From the NCBI GenBank assembly GCA_001305055.1, contig BBZX01000006.1, positions 142,651 to 206,650 of the forward strand: 64,000 nt of DNA, given 5' to 3'. Within the stretch, counting starts at the first letter, position 1, and the number at the start of each line of letters is the position of its first letter. The notes beneath the pieces are model-generated. The model was given only the letters and a program-made list of their open reading frames with translations, did not search any database and had not been told where the DNA came from. The DNA is from Clostridia bacterium UC5.1-1C12. GTDB lineage: Bacteria; Bacillota_I; Bacilli_A; Erysipelotrichales; Erysipelotrichaceae. Positions 49,979 to 60,042 of the stretch are shown piece by piece. Both the position numbers and the translations under genes were made by a program.

Positions 49979-50741
49979 CATCGTCACCTCCTAATGCCTT
50001 TTCTAAAACCGCAAATTTATTCTGCTGGTTAAATGCTAATAACGCTAATGCCAAACCAACTAATGCTGTACCCAGAGCATTAACTCCCAAGTAAGCGAAA
50101 CAGAAGAAGCCAATCAGCAAGTATTGGAAATTACCCTTTACCTGTAACTGACGAAGCAGGATGGCAAAACCTAAACATGGCAGAATATTGCCTGCATTTT
50201 TAAAGCCCTGAAGCAGCCATACCGGAATGGCTTCAGTAATACCGGCTACTAATGCACTGCCGGCTACCAAAACGATAATAGTTGGAATTGTTACTTTTAA
50301 TAAAGTCAGCGGTGCTAAGCCAATATGAATCCAGTTGTATCCTTTTTTAAAGTCATGAGCTTCAAAGCAAGCTTGTGCTTTATGTAGGAAGAATGATCCT
50401 GCTGTTTTACCAAAAACATCAAGTGTCGTGGAAAGCGTAGCTACTACAATACCGACTGCCATACCTGTCTCTGCACCAGATATAGCTCCAAAAGCTGTAC
50501 CGATAACAGTTCCCATATTGTAATCAGGTACCGTTGATCCGCCTAATGGATTTAATCCGATATTCATCAACTCATAAGTACCTCCGATAAATAAACCAAC
50601 CTCCATGTTTCCCATGATCGTGCCGACAACAACGCCATGTAATACACATCCACCGGCTGTAAAGCCTCCAAATAATTTAGAGTATACGTCATAGCCTGTG
50701 AACCATAACAGAATAAGAATGATCTGCATAGCTGTAAACAT
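49971..50741 (-). CDS. PTS mannose/sorbose-family EIIC
   Basis: 256 residues, intact, with about eight membrane segments. Motifs are GVVVGTIMGNMEVGLFIGGTYELMNIG, GGSTVPDYNMGTVIGTAFG and the NQQNKF tail. AAAGGGGGTAAA precedes the ATG. It starts the EIIC-EIID-EIIB block, 101 bases after the ceramidase-like gene. Confidence 0.93.
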   Translation of the reverse strand: MFTAMQIILILLWFTGYDVYSKLFGGFTAGGCVLHGVVVGTIMGNMEVGLFIGGTYELMNIGLNPLGGSTVPDYNMGTVIGTAFGAISGAETGMAVGIVVATLSTTLDVFGKTAGSFFLHKAQACFEAHDFKKGYNWIHIGLAPLTLLKVTIPTIIVLVAGSALVAGITEAIPVWLLQGFKNAGNILPCLGFAILLRQLQVKGNFQYLLIGFFCFAYLGVNALGTALVGLALALLAFNQQNKFAVLEKALGGDDDE

Positions 50742-50793
50742 AAGTAATTTACCCCCTTTATAGCTATTGATATATGATATTCATTGATTTAAA

Positions 50794-50817
50794 AATTAAC
50801 TGCGCGCACGGTTAATT
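50794..50817. promoter_or_regulatory. Inverted repeat upstream of the EIIC gene
   Basis: AATTAAC (50794-50800) and GTTAATT (50811-50817) flank TGCGCGCACG, which is itself nearly self-complementary. It lies in the only longer gap of the operon, 50 bases before the EIIC start, and may be an internal operator or an mRNA-stabilising hairpin. Confidence 0.4.
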
Positions 50818-50842
50818 CATATACAATGTTATATCCTTAATT

Positions 50843-52071
50843 CTATAAATTCGCTTCAATCACATTCATATATCCCAAGACATCTTCCTTGCGGTATTTA
50901 CTGCCGACTGCCCTTGCGGAATCCTGATATAATCCGGGCTGTAAGATATACGAATAATAACCGTTGGTATACCCGAAGATCAGGCAGCATTTAGCCGGAC
51001 TTCGGCGCTTGATGCTGATGCCAAGCTCGCTGCCAAGCTCACCGGGAGAAGAGACAATTTCTAAATCATTGCATTTAACTATCGTTGAATATAATGTCAG
51101 ATCAACATCCTGCATCTGCAGCTTACGGTCAATCTGGGCAATGTTATCTAATGCCAGCTTGCGCGCCTGAGCATCTTGAGCCGCATCAAGCTGTAAACTG
51201 TATTTCTCACGATAAGCATTTAAATATTCACGTTCATCATTAATTTTATATTGAACATGATACGTTACAGTAGAACATGATTCAAAGTGAAGATCAAGCT
51301 TTTGATTAACCTCAATCTTCAGAATCTGCTGGGCACAGCCTTCCGCACAGCGTTCTAATTCTTCATAATCTGTACCCTGCCGATAAGCACGGTTGCTGCA
51401 GTCACCGGCAGCTCCTACGATCATCGCAGGATAAACACCGATACCAGCCGCCAGTTTATTTCTGACCGCACCAGCTAAATCAGCAGTCAGTAAATCATTT
51501 TCCGGATCAAGAACTGTTGAATGCGTTGCCCAGTTGCATAAGGCGGCTACTGTTTTTGTTCAGCATTTCTGAATTCTACGAGAATAACCTCATTATCTGC
51601 TTCCTCACCATAATAGATGCGGCTGCCATAATAACCTAAACATTGGCCTCTGCCATAATAAGCCTCACTCTCCTGCAGCTCTTCAACGCATTGTAAATAG
51701 CCTGCTTCAACCTTTTGGACAAAGGAATCATAATACCGCTGATCAAAGATACCTGTTGACCAATGCTTATGATAAGACATTACAGAATGATGATCATGCG
51801 TAGCACTGAAGAAAATCAAATCTGGATTCAATTGATACTTCTGTGCCAGCATTGCCTTGATCTCATTACAGGAAGCTTCTTCAAATTCAATATAATCGGC
51901 ATTAAATATATAAAGCTGCTGATTATCTACTTCAATTAAACTGCATATTGCATAAATGTCATCATGTACACCTTTAGCAGGCTGACGGCGGCTTGCATAG
52001 CGATTACCATAGCCTATTAAATAAAACTCTTTTTCAGGTGTCAGACATATTCTCACACTGCTTGCTTTCAT
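50843..52071 (-). CDS. Neutral/alkaline ceramidase-like hydrolase (frameshift)
   Basis: About 410 residues after joining two frames near 51550. It shares the landmarks of the neutral ceramidase fold: an early IFNADYIEF, the zinc motif FFSATHDHHS, NWATHSTVLDPENDLLTADLAG, and the C-terminal PGELGSELG and FGYTNGYYSYIL. It lacks a signal peptide and the C-terminal Ig-like domain of true ceramidases, so lipid amidase activity is uncertain; small cytoplasmic relatives may act on other amides. It follows a good promoter and precedes the PTS genes. Confidence 0.65.
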
Positions 52072-52089
52072 ATTACCATCTCCATGTTC

Positions 52090-52118
52090 ATTCTATCGAA
52101 TGGAAGCGCTTAACTCAA
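52090..52118 (-). promoter_or_regulatory. Promoter with cre-like element before the ceramidase-like gene
   Basis: Minus-strand -35 TTGAGT (52113-52118), a 17-base spacer and -10 TAGAAT (52090-52095). The plus-strand element TGGAAGCGCTTAAC (52101-52114; twelve of fourteen cre positions) lies in the spacer, which would let CcpA block initiation. Confidence 0.6.
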
Positions 52119-52138
52119 TTCAGAAAATTTCCCTCTAC

Positions 52139-52791
52139 TCATGGTAAATTTATGAAATCGATAAATTCGACAACGTTGCTGACATCCTCTAGGATTATAT
52201 CTGCAGCTCGCTGATCAATGGCTCCCAATTCGTCTTTTAATGCCGCAACATACGCGCCTGCTTTTTTACCTGCTGCAATCCCTAATTGAGAATCTTCAAT
52301 TATTAATGTTTCATCAGGTCTGACATTAAACACTGCCATCGCATATTGATAAACATACGGATCAGGCTTAAGCCTGCCTAAATCAGTTGCGCTGGCAATT
52401 AAATCAAATGACGAAGCAATGGACAGTGTATCAAGAGCCGTCTGCAGTCTTGCCGCAGATGAGTTAGAAGCCACTGCCAGCTTGAGACAACGGTTTTTTA
52501 AAACCGCCAGCAATTCATCCAAATGCTTCGTTTTTAATGCTTTTAAATCAGGCCGAGTTGTCTTAAAAGCGAGAATTTCATCTTGATGAGCAATAAATGC
52601 GTCATCCTGATAAAATAACTCCTGCATTTTTTCAAAACCTCACTGCCGATGGTACCTGCCATGGAAAAGATTTGTTCCTTGGCATAGGCTACCTGAAAAT
52701 GATCCAGCATAAGCATCAGCTGTTTTAGCTTATACGTTTCTGTTTGTGCGATTACACCGTCAAAATCAAAGAGCACCGCTTTAATCATCAT
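52139..52791 (-). CDS. HAD superfamily phosphatase / beta-phosphoglucomutase-like (frameshift)
   Basis: About 217 residues. Motif I is AVLFDFDGVIAQTE, motif II VASNSSAARL, motif III GRLKPDPYVYQYA and motif IV IIEDSQLGIAAGKKAGA, the beta-PGM-like subclass. One base is missing near 52625. The ATG overlaps the EIIA stop (52781), so it is translationally coupled and probably acts on the phosphosugar produced by this PTS. Confidence 0.85.
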
Positions 52792-53194
52792 CGTCAAAAG
52801 TCAGCGTTGACAAGTAGCCCTTTGCTTCAATGATATTCTGCTGACCGCCCTGCACGATTGAATGCAGATCCACCTCTTCAAAGCTTCTTTTAGACAGATA
52901 TTCCAACAGCATCGCGAAATTGATGCCGGCAATACAGTCAATTTGATCACTGAGCAGCGGCAAAGTCTGATTAAAGGGTGTACCGCCAAATAAATCGGCA
53001 AAGACAATAGCTCCCTCACCTGTATCCACTTCATTAATTGCCTGCTGAATTTGGGTACCAAAAGACTCCGGTGAATCATCCGCTTTTAAACAGCAAGCCT
53101 TAACCTGCGGCAGCTCGCTGCCCAAAAACAGCTTTGCGGAATCAAGCATCCCTTCCGCCAGCAAACCATGACTGACAATTACCACTCCCTTCAT
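52781..53194 (-). CDS. PTS mannose-family EIIA
   Basis: 137 residues, intact. The phospho-His is in GVVIVSHGLLAEGM (His near residue 9), followed by IVFADLFGGTPFNQTL, the family signature. A separate EIIA is normal for sugar-acid or amino-sugar systems of this class. It overlaps the HAD and MBL genes at each end. Confidence 0.93.
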   Translation of the reverse strand: MKGVVIVSHGLLAEGMLDSAKLFLGSELPQVKACCLKADDSPESFGTQIQQAINEVDTGEGAIVFADLFGGTPFNQTLPLLSDQIDCIAGINFAMLLEYLSKRSFEEVDLHSIVQGGQQNIIEAKGYLSTLTFDDDD

Positions 53195-54179
53195 TCACTT
53201 GCCTCCTTTAAGATATGCTGCATCGTATAAGTAAGCTGACTGCCCTGATAAATCTTCTTACCATATTGTATAAAACGCTCACCGTTTCTTTCCACTTCAC
53301 GTTTATAATCGTAACTTTGCGGATCTGCTAATACTGCCTCTGCCGCTTCAAGCCAGTTAGTCAGCACCGTATTAGTTTGATCCACAGCGCCATGGCCCGG
53401 GAAAACACCTTCAATCTCATCGATTCTGGCTACAATTTTCCTTAACGCTTTCACATATTCATTCACAGAACAGAAATGAGTATTTGGTTCTTCAGCGATC
53501 TGCTGACCGAAGTGTGATGTATCACCTGAGAATAAAATATGATTATGCTTATCAAGATAACCGCATTGGCCCGGTGTATGGCCAGGAATCAGCATCGCTT
53601 CAACTTCATAACCATCACCTAAATCAAAATATAATTATCCGGTATAGGAATAATTTCATAGTCTTTATAAGAAACTAAATCATTACGGTCAAATTCTGTC
53701 CAGATACATTTCCCTTCTTTATCGAACAAATAATCCCAGATATGAGGATTCTGTGTTCGCTTCATCCTAAACACTTCATTTTCATGACAATATATTTTGT
53801 CAAACTGAGCATTACCATAAGCATGATCATAATGTGAATGAGTATTAACAACAATTAATTCTTTATCATGAATAATTTCATGAATCAAGCCCTTTAGATC
53901 ACCGCAGCCAAAACCCGTATCAACAAGCAGCGCTTTTTTAGGCCCCTCGATAAGATACATCCACGGATCACCCATACCATCAAGACTTTCCGTAAAAATA
54001 CCATATACATTATCTCTGAATTTATATACTTCCGCATATGGATTACATGCAAACGTCATTTTAGTCTTTGACTGTTCACGAAGGATTTTCATAAACGGCC
54101 ATTTAAGCGGACTTTCACTTTCTCTAAATACAATACGTTTTGATTTCAATTGTGATTCTATTTCTCGATACCCTTTCAT
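53191..54179 (-). CDS. MBL-fold metallo-hydrolase (frameshift)
   Basis: About 330 residues. The zinc motif is VVNTHSHYDHAYG; later ligands are LIPGHTPGQCGYL, FSGDT and FPGHGAVD. One base is missing near 53622. The N-terminal 40 residues before the fold are basic. AGGAGG precedes the ATG. It overlaps the EIIA gene, so it belongs to the PTS operon; it could be a lactonase or phosphodiesterase acting on the imported compound. Confidence 0.85.
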
Positions 54180-54191
54180 ATAATTAACCTC

Positions 54192-55574
54192 CTATTTATC
54201 ACTAAGCAATTTACGCGTTTTCCATTTGCCGCTCATAAAGTAAGCAAAGCACAGCAGTCCCGGTAAGGTACGGGCAAATGCGGTACCCCACCAATAACCA
54301 TAGGCACCTTGATTAAATACATTAACAAACAGCAGACTGAAGCCGATACGGCAGACAACACCATCCAGAATACCGATTAAAAAGCCAAGTGAAACGAAAC
54401 CGCAGCCTGTAACCATTGCCTGGAATGTACCTGTGATTGCCGACATAAAGAAATGCATAATCATAATCTTCATATAAATCACACCTTCATCAATTACCGC
54501 CTGATCCGGTGTAAAAATGGCAAACAGCGCTTTTGGAGCAAATAATGCGACACCCGCGCAAATGCTTGCCAGTACCAGGCAGCATGCCAGAGTAACCCAT
54601 GTGATTTTGCTGGCCCGGTCAATCTTTTTGGCACCAAGATTCTGTCCGATTGCGGCGCCTGACGCTGTATTAACACCAGAAACAAACACCTCAAGGAATT
54701 TATTTATCTTATTGCCAACCGCATTAGTCGCCGAAATTACCAATCCATATGAATTAACATTAGAATTAACCCATAGCATAGAGAATCGAACAAAGCTTGA
54801 TCTTACCATTTGCGGAATGCCTAAAATTAATATCAACTTTAATGGCTCCCATTTCATTTTGAAATAAGAAAGCTTTAATTCAAAATCAAATTGCTCTTTA
54901 TGCTTGTAAAGATAATAAAATGCAGCCGCAAAAGAACCGAATTGTGAAAGAATTGTAGCAATTGCAGTACCTGCCGCCTCCATTTTAAAGACCGCAACCA
55001 ATAAAATATCCATCACGATATTTACAGTGGCAGCAATCATAATAAAATACAATGGCCGCTTTGATTCCCCCATACCTCTCAATACTCCACAGACAGCGTT
55101 ATAACCAAAAATAAAAGGAACTCCCAAAGCAGTGATGATCATATATGATGCTGCCTGTTCCCATGCTTCAGACGGACAATTCAGCAAGCGCAGAATATCA
55201 GTGTGGAAGAAAACACCGAATACCGTACAAACAATTGCCACCAGCATCATCAATGTCAGCAATGTGCCAATTGTTTCCTTTACCCTTTTTTCATCCTTAG
55301 CGCCAACTAGCTGAGCAATATAAATCTGCCCCGCCATTGCGAATGCATTGGCAATCGGCATCAGCATATCGGCCAATTCTCCGCCGGTGGATACCCCTAC
55401 CGTACCTTCACTGCCCATATACTTACCAATTATCATCAAATCAACCATTGAATAAAATTGCTGAATCAAATTAGTTAATATAATAGGAATGGCAAAGATA
55501 AGAAGCGTTTTTAAAATTTTCCCTTCAGTAAGATTAATGCCTACTTTATCTTTTTTAAAACTGCCTCCATTCAA
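54192..55574 (-). CDS. MATE family efflux transporter
   Basis: 460 residues, intact, with twelve helices (ILTNLIQQFYSMVDLMIIGK near residue 34, GVNTASGAAIGQNLGAKK in the second half). The best start is TTG 55574, with GAGGAG nine bases upstream. First gene of the mannose-family PTS operon, an unusual place for a MATE; it may export a toxic side product or a metabolite of the pathway. Confidence 0.9.
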   Translation of the reverse strand: MNGGSFKKDKVGINLTEGKILKTLLIFAIPIILTNLIQQFYSMVDLMIIGKYMGSEGTVGVSTGGELADMLMPIANAFAMAGQIYIAQLVGAKDEKRVKETIGTLLTLMMLVAIVCTVFGVFFHTDILRLLNCPSEAWEQAASYMIITALGVPFIFGYNAVCGVLRGMGESKRPLYFIMIAATVNIVMDILLVAVFKMEAAGTAIATILSQFGSFAAAFYYLYKHKEQFDFELKLSYFKMKWEPLKLILILGIPQMVRSSFVRFSMLWVNSNVNSYGLVISATNAVGNKINKFLEVFVSGVNTASGAAIGQNLGAKKIDRASKITWVTLACCLVLASICAGVALFAPKALFAIFTPDQAVIDEGVIYMKIMIMHFFMSAITGTFQAMVTGCGFVSLGFLIGILDGVVCRIGFSLLFVNVFNQGAYGYWWGTAFARTLPGLLCFAYFMSGKWKTRKLLSDK

Positions 55575-55660
55575 TCACTCTCCTCATTTTAAAAGCTGAA
55601 CTACCAGCTTGTCAGTCATAGTTTAAAATAAAAGGAGCAATAACTTAATTTATAAATTTA

Positions 55661-55674
55661 CCTTTAACTAAAGG
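55661..55674. promoter_or_regulatory. Palindrome upstream of the MATE-PTS operon
   Basis: CCTTTA-AC-TAAAGG, a perfect 6-bp inverted repeat in the 131-bp spacer between the PRD regulator stop and the MATE start. Candidate operator for the adjacent regulator. No other copy was noticed in the window. Confidence 0.35.
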
Positions 55675-55681
55675 CGTAAAA

Positions 55682-55707
55682 TAAAAATTGGCCCCGAGAC
55701 CAACTTT
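55682..55707 (-). terminator. Rho-independent terminator of the PRD regulator
   Basis: Minus-strand stem AAAGTTGG / CCAATTTT with a G-U pair, loop TCTCGGGG and a T run. It overlaps the stop codon, so the regulator and the PTS operon are probably separate transcripts. Confidence 0.75.
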
Positions 55708-57700
55708 ATTCACTATCTTCCAGAACTCGCCGTACAATTTCATAATCAGTGATGCGATCAAAAGTGAAGATTAATTCATCACTATGCATTAAGCGAGCAA
55801 TAAAACGGCTCATAAACTGAAGATGCTCAACATTATTATCACGAGAATTATAGACAATGATTGTTTGAATCATTTCATCCTTAAACCGGAATGGCTTATC
55901 ACAAATAATTAACTTGAGGAATGTTTGATGCAAGATATCTTTAAACGAACGCAATATGGCAAGCTGATTCTTCCTTTCCGGTGACAAGATTGCATTTCTT
56001 TCATCAACCTCTTGAAAGAAAGCTTCAAGATTCTCGCATGGTTTTAATACTTCAGCTGCAATATAATCATATAAATCCTTACCATTTTTTATATCTTTTG
56101 GATAATAGATATCTTCAATCGCTGCCATTTCATGTGTGCGAAAATACTTAGGCTTATTCACCTGATTAATGAAACGCACGAAATCGATGTTTTTACGAAA
56201 ATAAAAAACCGGCAGCACCTTACTTCTTAATGAATCATCTATATCTTTGGCTTCTATATTGGTTGCCAGAAAATCAAAATCGTTAGGATTATACCGAAAT
56301 AAATCACTGAATTCTGTAGGTATAAATTCTATATCATACGGTGTTTTAATCGTACTTAAGTTTGAACACAGATTCTTAGCTTTATAATAACCTGAACGCA
56401 GGGTTACTAATACTCTTCTTTTGATCTGCTTATTCATTGCGGTAACAAACTCATTGAAAATATAATAAAAGCTGGCGATATCATAAATTGAAGCTTCCAG
56501 ATTTGTTTTTTCTTTAATAAATTTATAAAGAATCATACAGTAATCCAGTGTAGATAGCCCATCGCTGTAAAGATTGCTTACTATATCTTGATCTACGGAT
56601 ATGTGATAAATCGTTTTAAAAAATAATGATGCAAAGTTGCAGGCAAGATCTTCACGAAATGAAATCATACTAAAATATTTAATATTGTAAAAGCTGTCAA
56701 AATAATCTAGAAATTCATCTGCCAGCTTATAAAAATCCTCAGGATATTCAAGAAAACTAAGATCTGAGGGAAGATAAGTCTGATAAGCGCTGATAACCCC
56801 CGCTAAAGTAAGAATATCTGTTTCCGTATAGGTGACATCATCCGAAGCAGCTAATGATTCCCAGATTTCCTTTGCTGCTTGGTAGGATGGCAGGAGAGAA
56901 GCGTGAGTATATGTAAATTCAGGCAATTCCAGATTATCACTGTATGCTTTACGGGTTATTGACAAAATGATCGTATATGCAACCTTGCCCATGACTAAAC
57001 CTGACATATGCAGATTATTCTGCTTCAGTTTCTCCAGCACCAAGGATTTTAATTGCTTATAGATGCCTAAGCCGGAAAGGAAAAACCTCGAAAAATCATA
57101 TTCATCATAATTTATTTCCGATGGGAATCGTTTATAAATCTTATGCTCATAAATTAGGGCTAAGCGTATATCCCATTCATTGCCCACTACGATCAAACCA
57201 TTATTGGTTTTATTTTTAACCTGCAGCCGAAAGGTTGATAGCAGTGCTTTCGCTTCAATCATGTCTCGATTTATAATAGAAGGTGAACAGCAGCAGTCAT
57301 CAGCAAGATCAGAGATAAATAAATTGCCTGTATTTGTCAGCAGACGGCGAATGATAAAATGCACTCTTTCACGCTGATTATTTTCAAAATAGTGGTGATT
57401 GTGATAGAAAGATTTAAAGCTTTCCGCGAAATGGCTGAATTTCCGTTCATCTAAAACCTCACATTCATAGCCTACTCCATAACGGCTTACAATTTGAAAA
57501 CCAACAGTAGTTAAATAATCATTCAATGTATCGATCTCTTTTTTGACGGTTTTTAAGCTTAAACCACTCTGCTTGGCAAGCACTAACCCGCTGATCGGTT
57601 CATTTGCATTCAATAATGAATACATGATAATCGCCTGTTTTTTATCACCCGCATGTACGCCTCCATAATTCTTCTCCACAACATTTAACGTTAAATTCAT
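55706..57700 (-). CDS. PRD/Mga-type transcriptional regulator with degenerate PTS domains
   Basis: 664 residues in one open frame, unusual here. Two N-terminal HTH regions (ISGLVLAKQSGLSLKTVKKE and FISDLADDCCCSPSIINRDM), then PRD-like helical domains, an EIIB-like segment and a C-terminal EIIA-like domain. The C-terminal domain lacks the GxAxPH phospho-His motif. The ribosome site is weak. It sits just upstream of the mannose-family PTS operon on the same strand, so it is its likely regulator. Confidence 0.8.
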   Translation of the reverse strand: MNLTLNVVEKNYGGVHAGDKKQAIIMYSLLNANEPISGLVLAKQSGLSLKTVKKEIDTLNDYLTTVGFQIVSRYGVGYECEVLDERKFSHFAESFKSFYHNHHYFENNQRERVHFIIRRLLTNTGNLFISDLADDCCCSPSIINRDMIEAKALLSTFRLQVKNKTNNGLIVVGNEWDIRLALIYEHKIYKRFPSEINYDEYDFSRFFLSGLGIYKQLKSLVLEKLKQNNLHMSGLVMGKVAYTIILSITRKAYSDNLELPEFTYTHASLLPSYQAAKEIWESLAASDDVTYTETDILTLAGVISAYQTYLPSDLSFLEYPEDFYKLADEFLDYFDSFYNIKYFSMISFREDLACNFASLFFKTIYHISVDQDIVSNLYSDGLSTLDYCMILYKFIKEKTNLEASIYDIASFYYIFNEFVTAMNKQIKRRVLVTLRSGYYKAKNLCSNLSTIKTPYDIEFIPTEFSDLFRYNPNDFDFLATNIEAKDIDDSLRSKVLPVFYFRKNIDFVRFINQVNKPKYFRTHEMAAIEDIYYPKDIKNGKDLYDYIAAEVLKPCENLEAFFQEVDERNAILSPERKNQLAILRSFKDILHQTFLKLIICDKPFRFKDEMIQTIIVYNSRDNNVEHLQFMSRFIARLMHSDELIFTFDRITDYEIVRRVLEDSE

Positions 57701-57775
57701 GTCATTTTGATTCTAGCACAAGCAATCTTTATTGTAAACTCTATCTATTTTCAGAAACTTTTTGAAATTAACCAA

Positions 57776-57803
57776 AATAAAAAGCGGAGAGTCCCCGCTT
57801 TTT
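57776..57803 (-). terminator. Rho-independent terminator of the RR-kinase operon
   Basis: Minus-strand stem AAAAAGCGG / CCGCTTTTT with loop GGACTCT and flanking T run, directly after the histidine kinase stop. Confidence 0.92.
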
Positions 57804-57808
57804 AGTAA

Positions 57809-60042
57809 TTACTCTTTAACTTGCTTAAAGCTAACTGTGACAGTGAATAAGTCAGCATTTGTTTCAACTTTGAATTCACCGTTACAAGCTTCAGTAAAAC
57901 TACGCGCGATTGACAAACCAAGACCGCTGCCGCCATCTGTGCGGCTTTCATCGCCGCGTACAAAACGCTCTGTGAAATCAAGATCCGACGGTATTTCTGT
58001 CTTAGACGTATTTTTAACACAGGCAACCGCCATTTCACCTGAAGTATTCAAAGTTACATAGACTCTTGAACCAGGCAGTGAATATAACAGCGCATTACCG
58101 ATTAAATTCTGGAATACACGATAGAGACGCTGCCCATCTGCTGAAATCATAACTGGATCAGCCATGATTTCAGTTCTTAAAATAATATCACTTTCATCAA
58201 TCTTCTCCTGCATATCCGCTAAAGTCTGACGCAGCAGTTTGCCTAAATCAAGCTCTTCAATATTGACCGGCAGCTGACCGCTTGCCGCCTTGCTGATCTC
58301 AAACACGTCCTTTACCATTTCTTTTAAACGCTGAGATTTAGAATCAAGAATCGCAACATATTCACGAACATGATCAGGCAGCTCCTCTTCCTGCTTCAAT
58401 AACTCAATATAACTGATGATCGAAGTCAGCGGCGTTTTTATGTCATGTGATACATTAGAAATAAGCTCTACTTTCATGCGCTCACTCTTAATCTGTTCAT
58501 TCATCGCCGTAAACATACCCTGTTGAATATCATTCAATTCATTGACTGCTTTCGCAAGATCGGCGTCTTCAGGTCTTCGCAGAGTATTTGTCAAATCACC
58601 ATTATGCACCGCTTCAATCTGATTGATCAGCGCACCGACATCCTGACTGATCATCTTATTGTTCTTCGCATAGGCTAACTGGAAGAAAATCAGAAGACCG
58701 GCAACCAGCAGGAAGAATAATGCATAAGTCGTAATACTGATAGGTTCATAATAACTGCGCCATGCCACAATTATCGCGCTGAGAGAAGCAGCTGCCAAAA
58801 CCACCTCAGCAACAAAAACAGGCAGATAACGATTCGTGATGCGTTTTTGGAAAGGCAGTCTTAATTCACTTGTCTTAAATATGTTATAAACATGGCTGCA
58901 GATACCATGCCACCAGCGGCCTCGATTATAACGCATATCATTAATTACAAGATAAATCAGCCAGAAGCATACAAGAAGGACATATGTTCTGCCTTCCAGT
59001 ATCCGCTGTAGACCATAATAAAGATAATCCCATTCAATATATTCATAGCCATAGAAAATTTCATTCAGATAATAATATAGGTATTCTTTAAAAGACAAAA
59101 GCAGCAACAAAAATGGGAGAATTATAATCAATAATTTTATCTCAAACCACACATGTCCGGTTAAATCCGCGATCTTCTTATCCGCCGCTTTTTTATCTTT
59201 GCGCAGAATAATATAGATAACGATTAGGATTAAACCCAAAATGATCGACAAACCTTGTGAGATATACTCTGATTTGCTGTTGTCAAAGCTTACCTTCAGC
59301 CAATATAACGAATTATCACGCTGAATACTGCCGCTCTCAGAATAATTTCCATACATGTAAATCTTAGGTTCTTTCGCAAAGGCTACGACGATTTCAGATT
59401 TTGCTGATTTTTCATCCAATGTGAAATTCTTATATCCTGGCACATACCAATCTCTCTCATCACGATAATAACCGTCACCATATACGTCCAGCTCTTCCCC
59501 GTCTTTAATCATAGTGACTTGTTTACCATCAAAGTGAAGATAAAAATTATAGCCTTCCGGCAGCATGCCATTCTTATCTAATTTCAAATCATCATTATTG
59601 GAATATAACAGCTTGCCTTCATGGTAAATCTGATAGAGGACATTTTTATCATCTTTAAGTTTTTCATGCAGCTTATCGATAAGATTTCGGCTGACAGCAT
59701 CATCATCTTCATCATCCGGCACTAAATTGTTATAAGTATAAGTTGTAGCATAGGATGAATAAATATCTCCTTCATAGATATCAGTTGTATAACCATTATA
59801 GTAATTATACCAGCTGCTGATATTGCCGCCGGATGCCATTACAAGAAAACGTTCCAGATAATCTGACACATAGTATCTAAATTCATCCGTCGTCTGATAA
59901 TCACCGGAAAAAGCACTGCTTACATCTTTTTTAAAACTTCTACACTGCTGTAACGCACAAGCAGTGATGACAGATTGCCAAGCAATATACTTATACCGAG
60001 GAAAAATGCGATAAAGCTAAATGTTTTTTTCCATTTTTTCAA
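57809..60042 (-). CDS. Multi-spanning sensor histidine kinase (frameshift near the start)
   Basis: The frame begins at a TTG (60042) overlapping the response regulator gene, with a membrane helix FSFIAFFLGISILLGNL. One base is missing in the six-T run at 59927-59932; the joined text reads VLKKDVSSAFSGDYQ. An extracellular Tyr-rich domain of about 200 residues, five or six further helices, a HAMP-like linker, HisKA (SNVSHDIKTPLTSIISY, His near residue 530) and HATPase (NLIGNALLYS, GGSGLGLSIARSF) follow. About 745 residues. Large extracellular and multi-helix input suggests envelope or peptide sensing. Confidence 0.88.

Noticed and set aside
55575..55705. Sigma-54 promoter for the mannose-family PTS operon
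   Set aside because: The GG-N10-GC spacing is not found and the regulator has no sigma-54 activator domain, so a sigma-54/LevR model does not fit.
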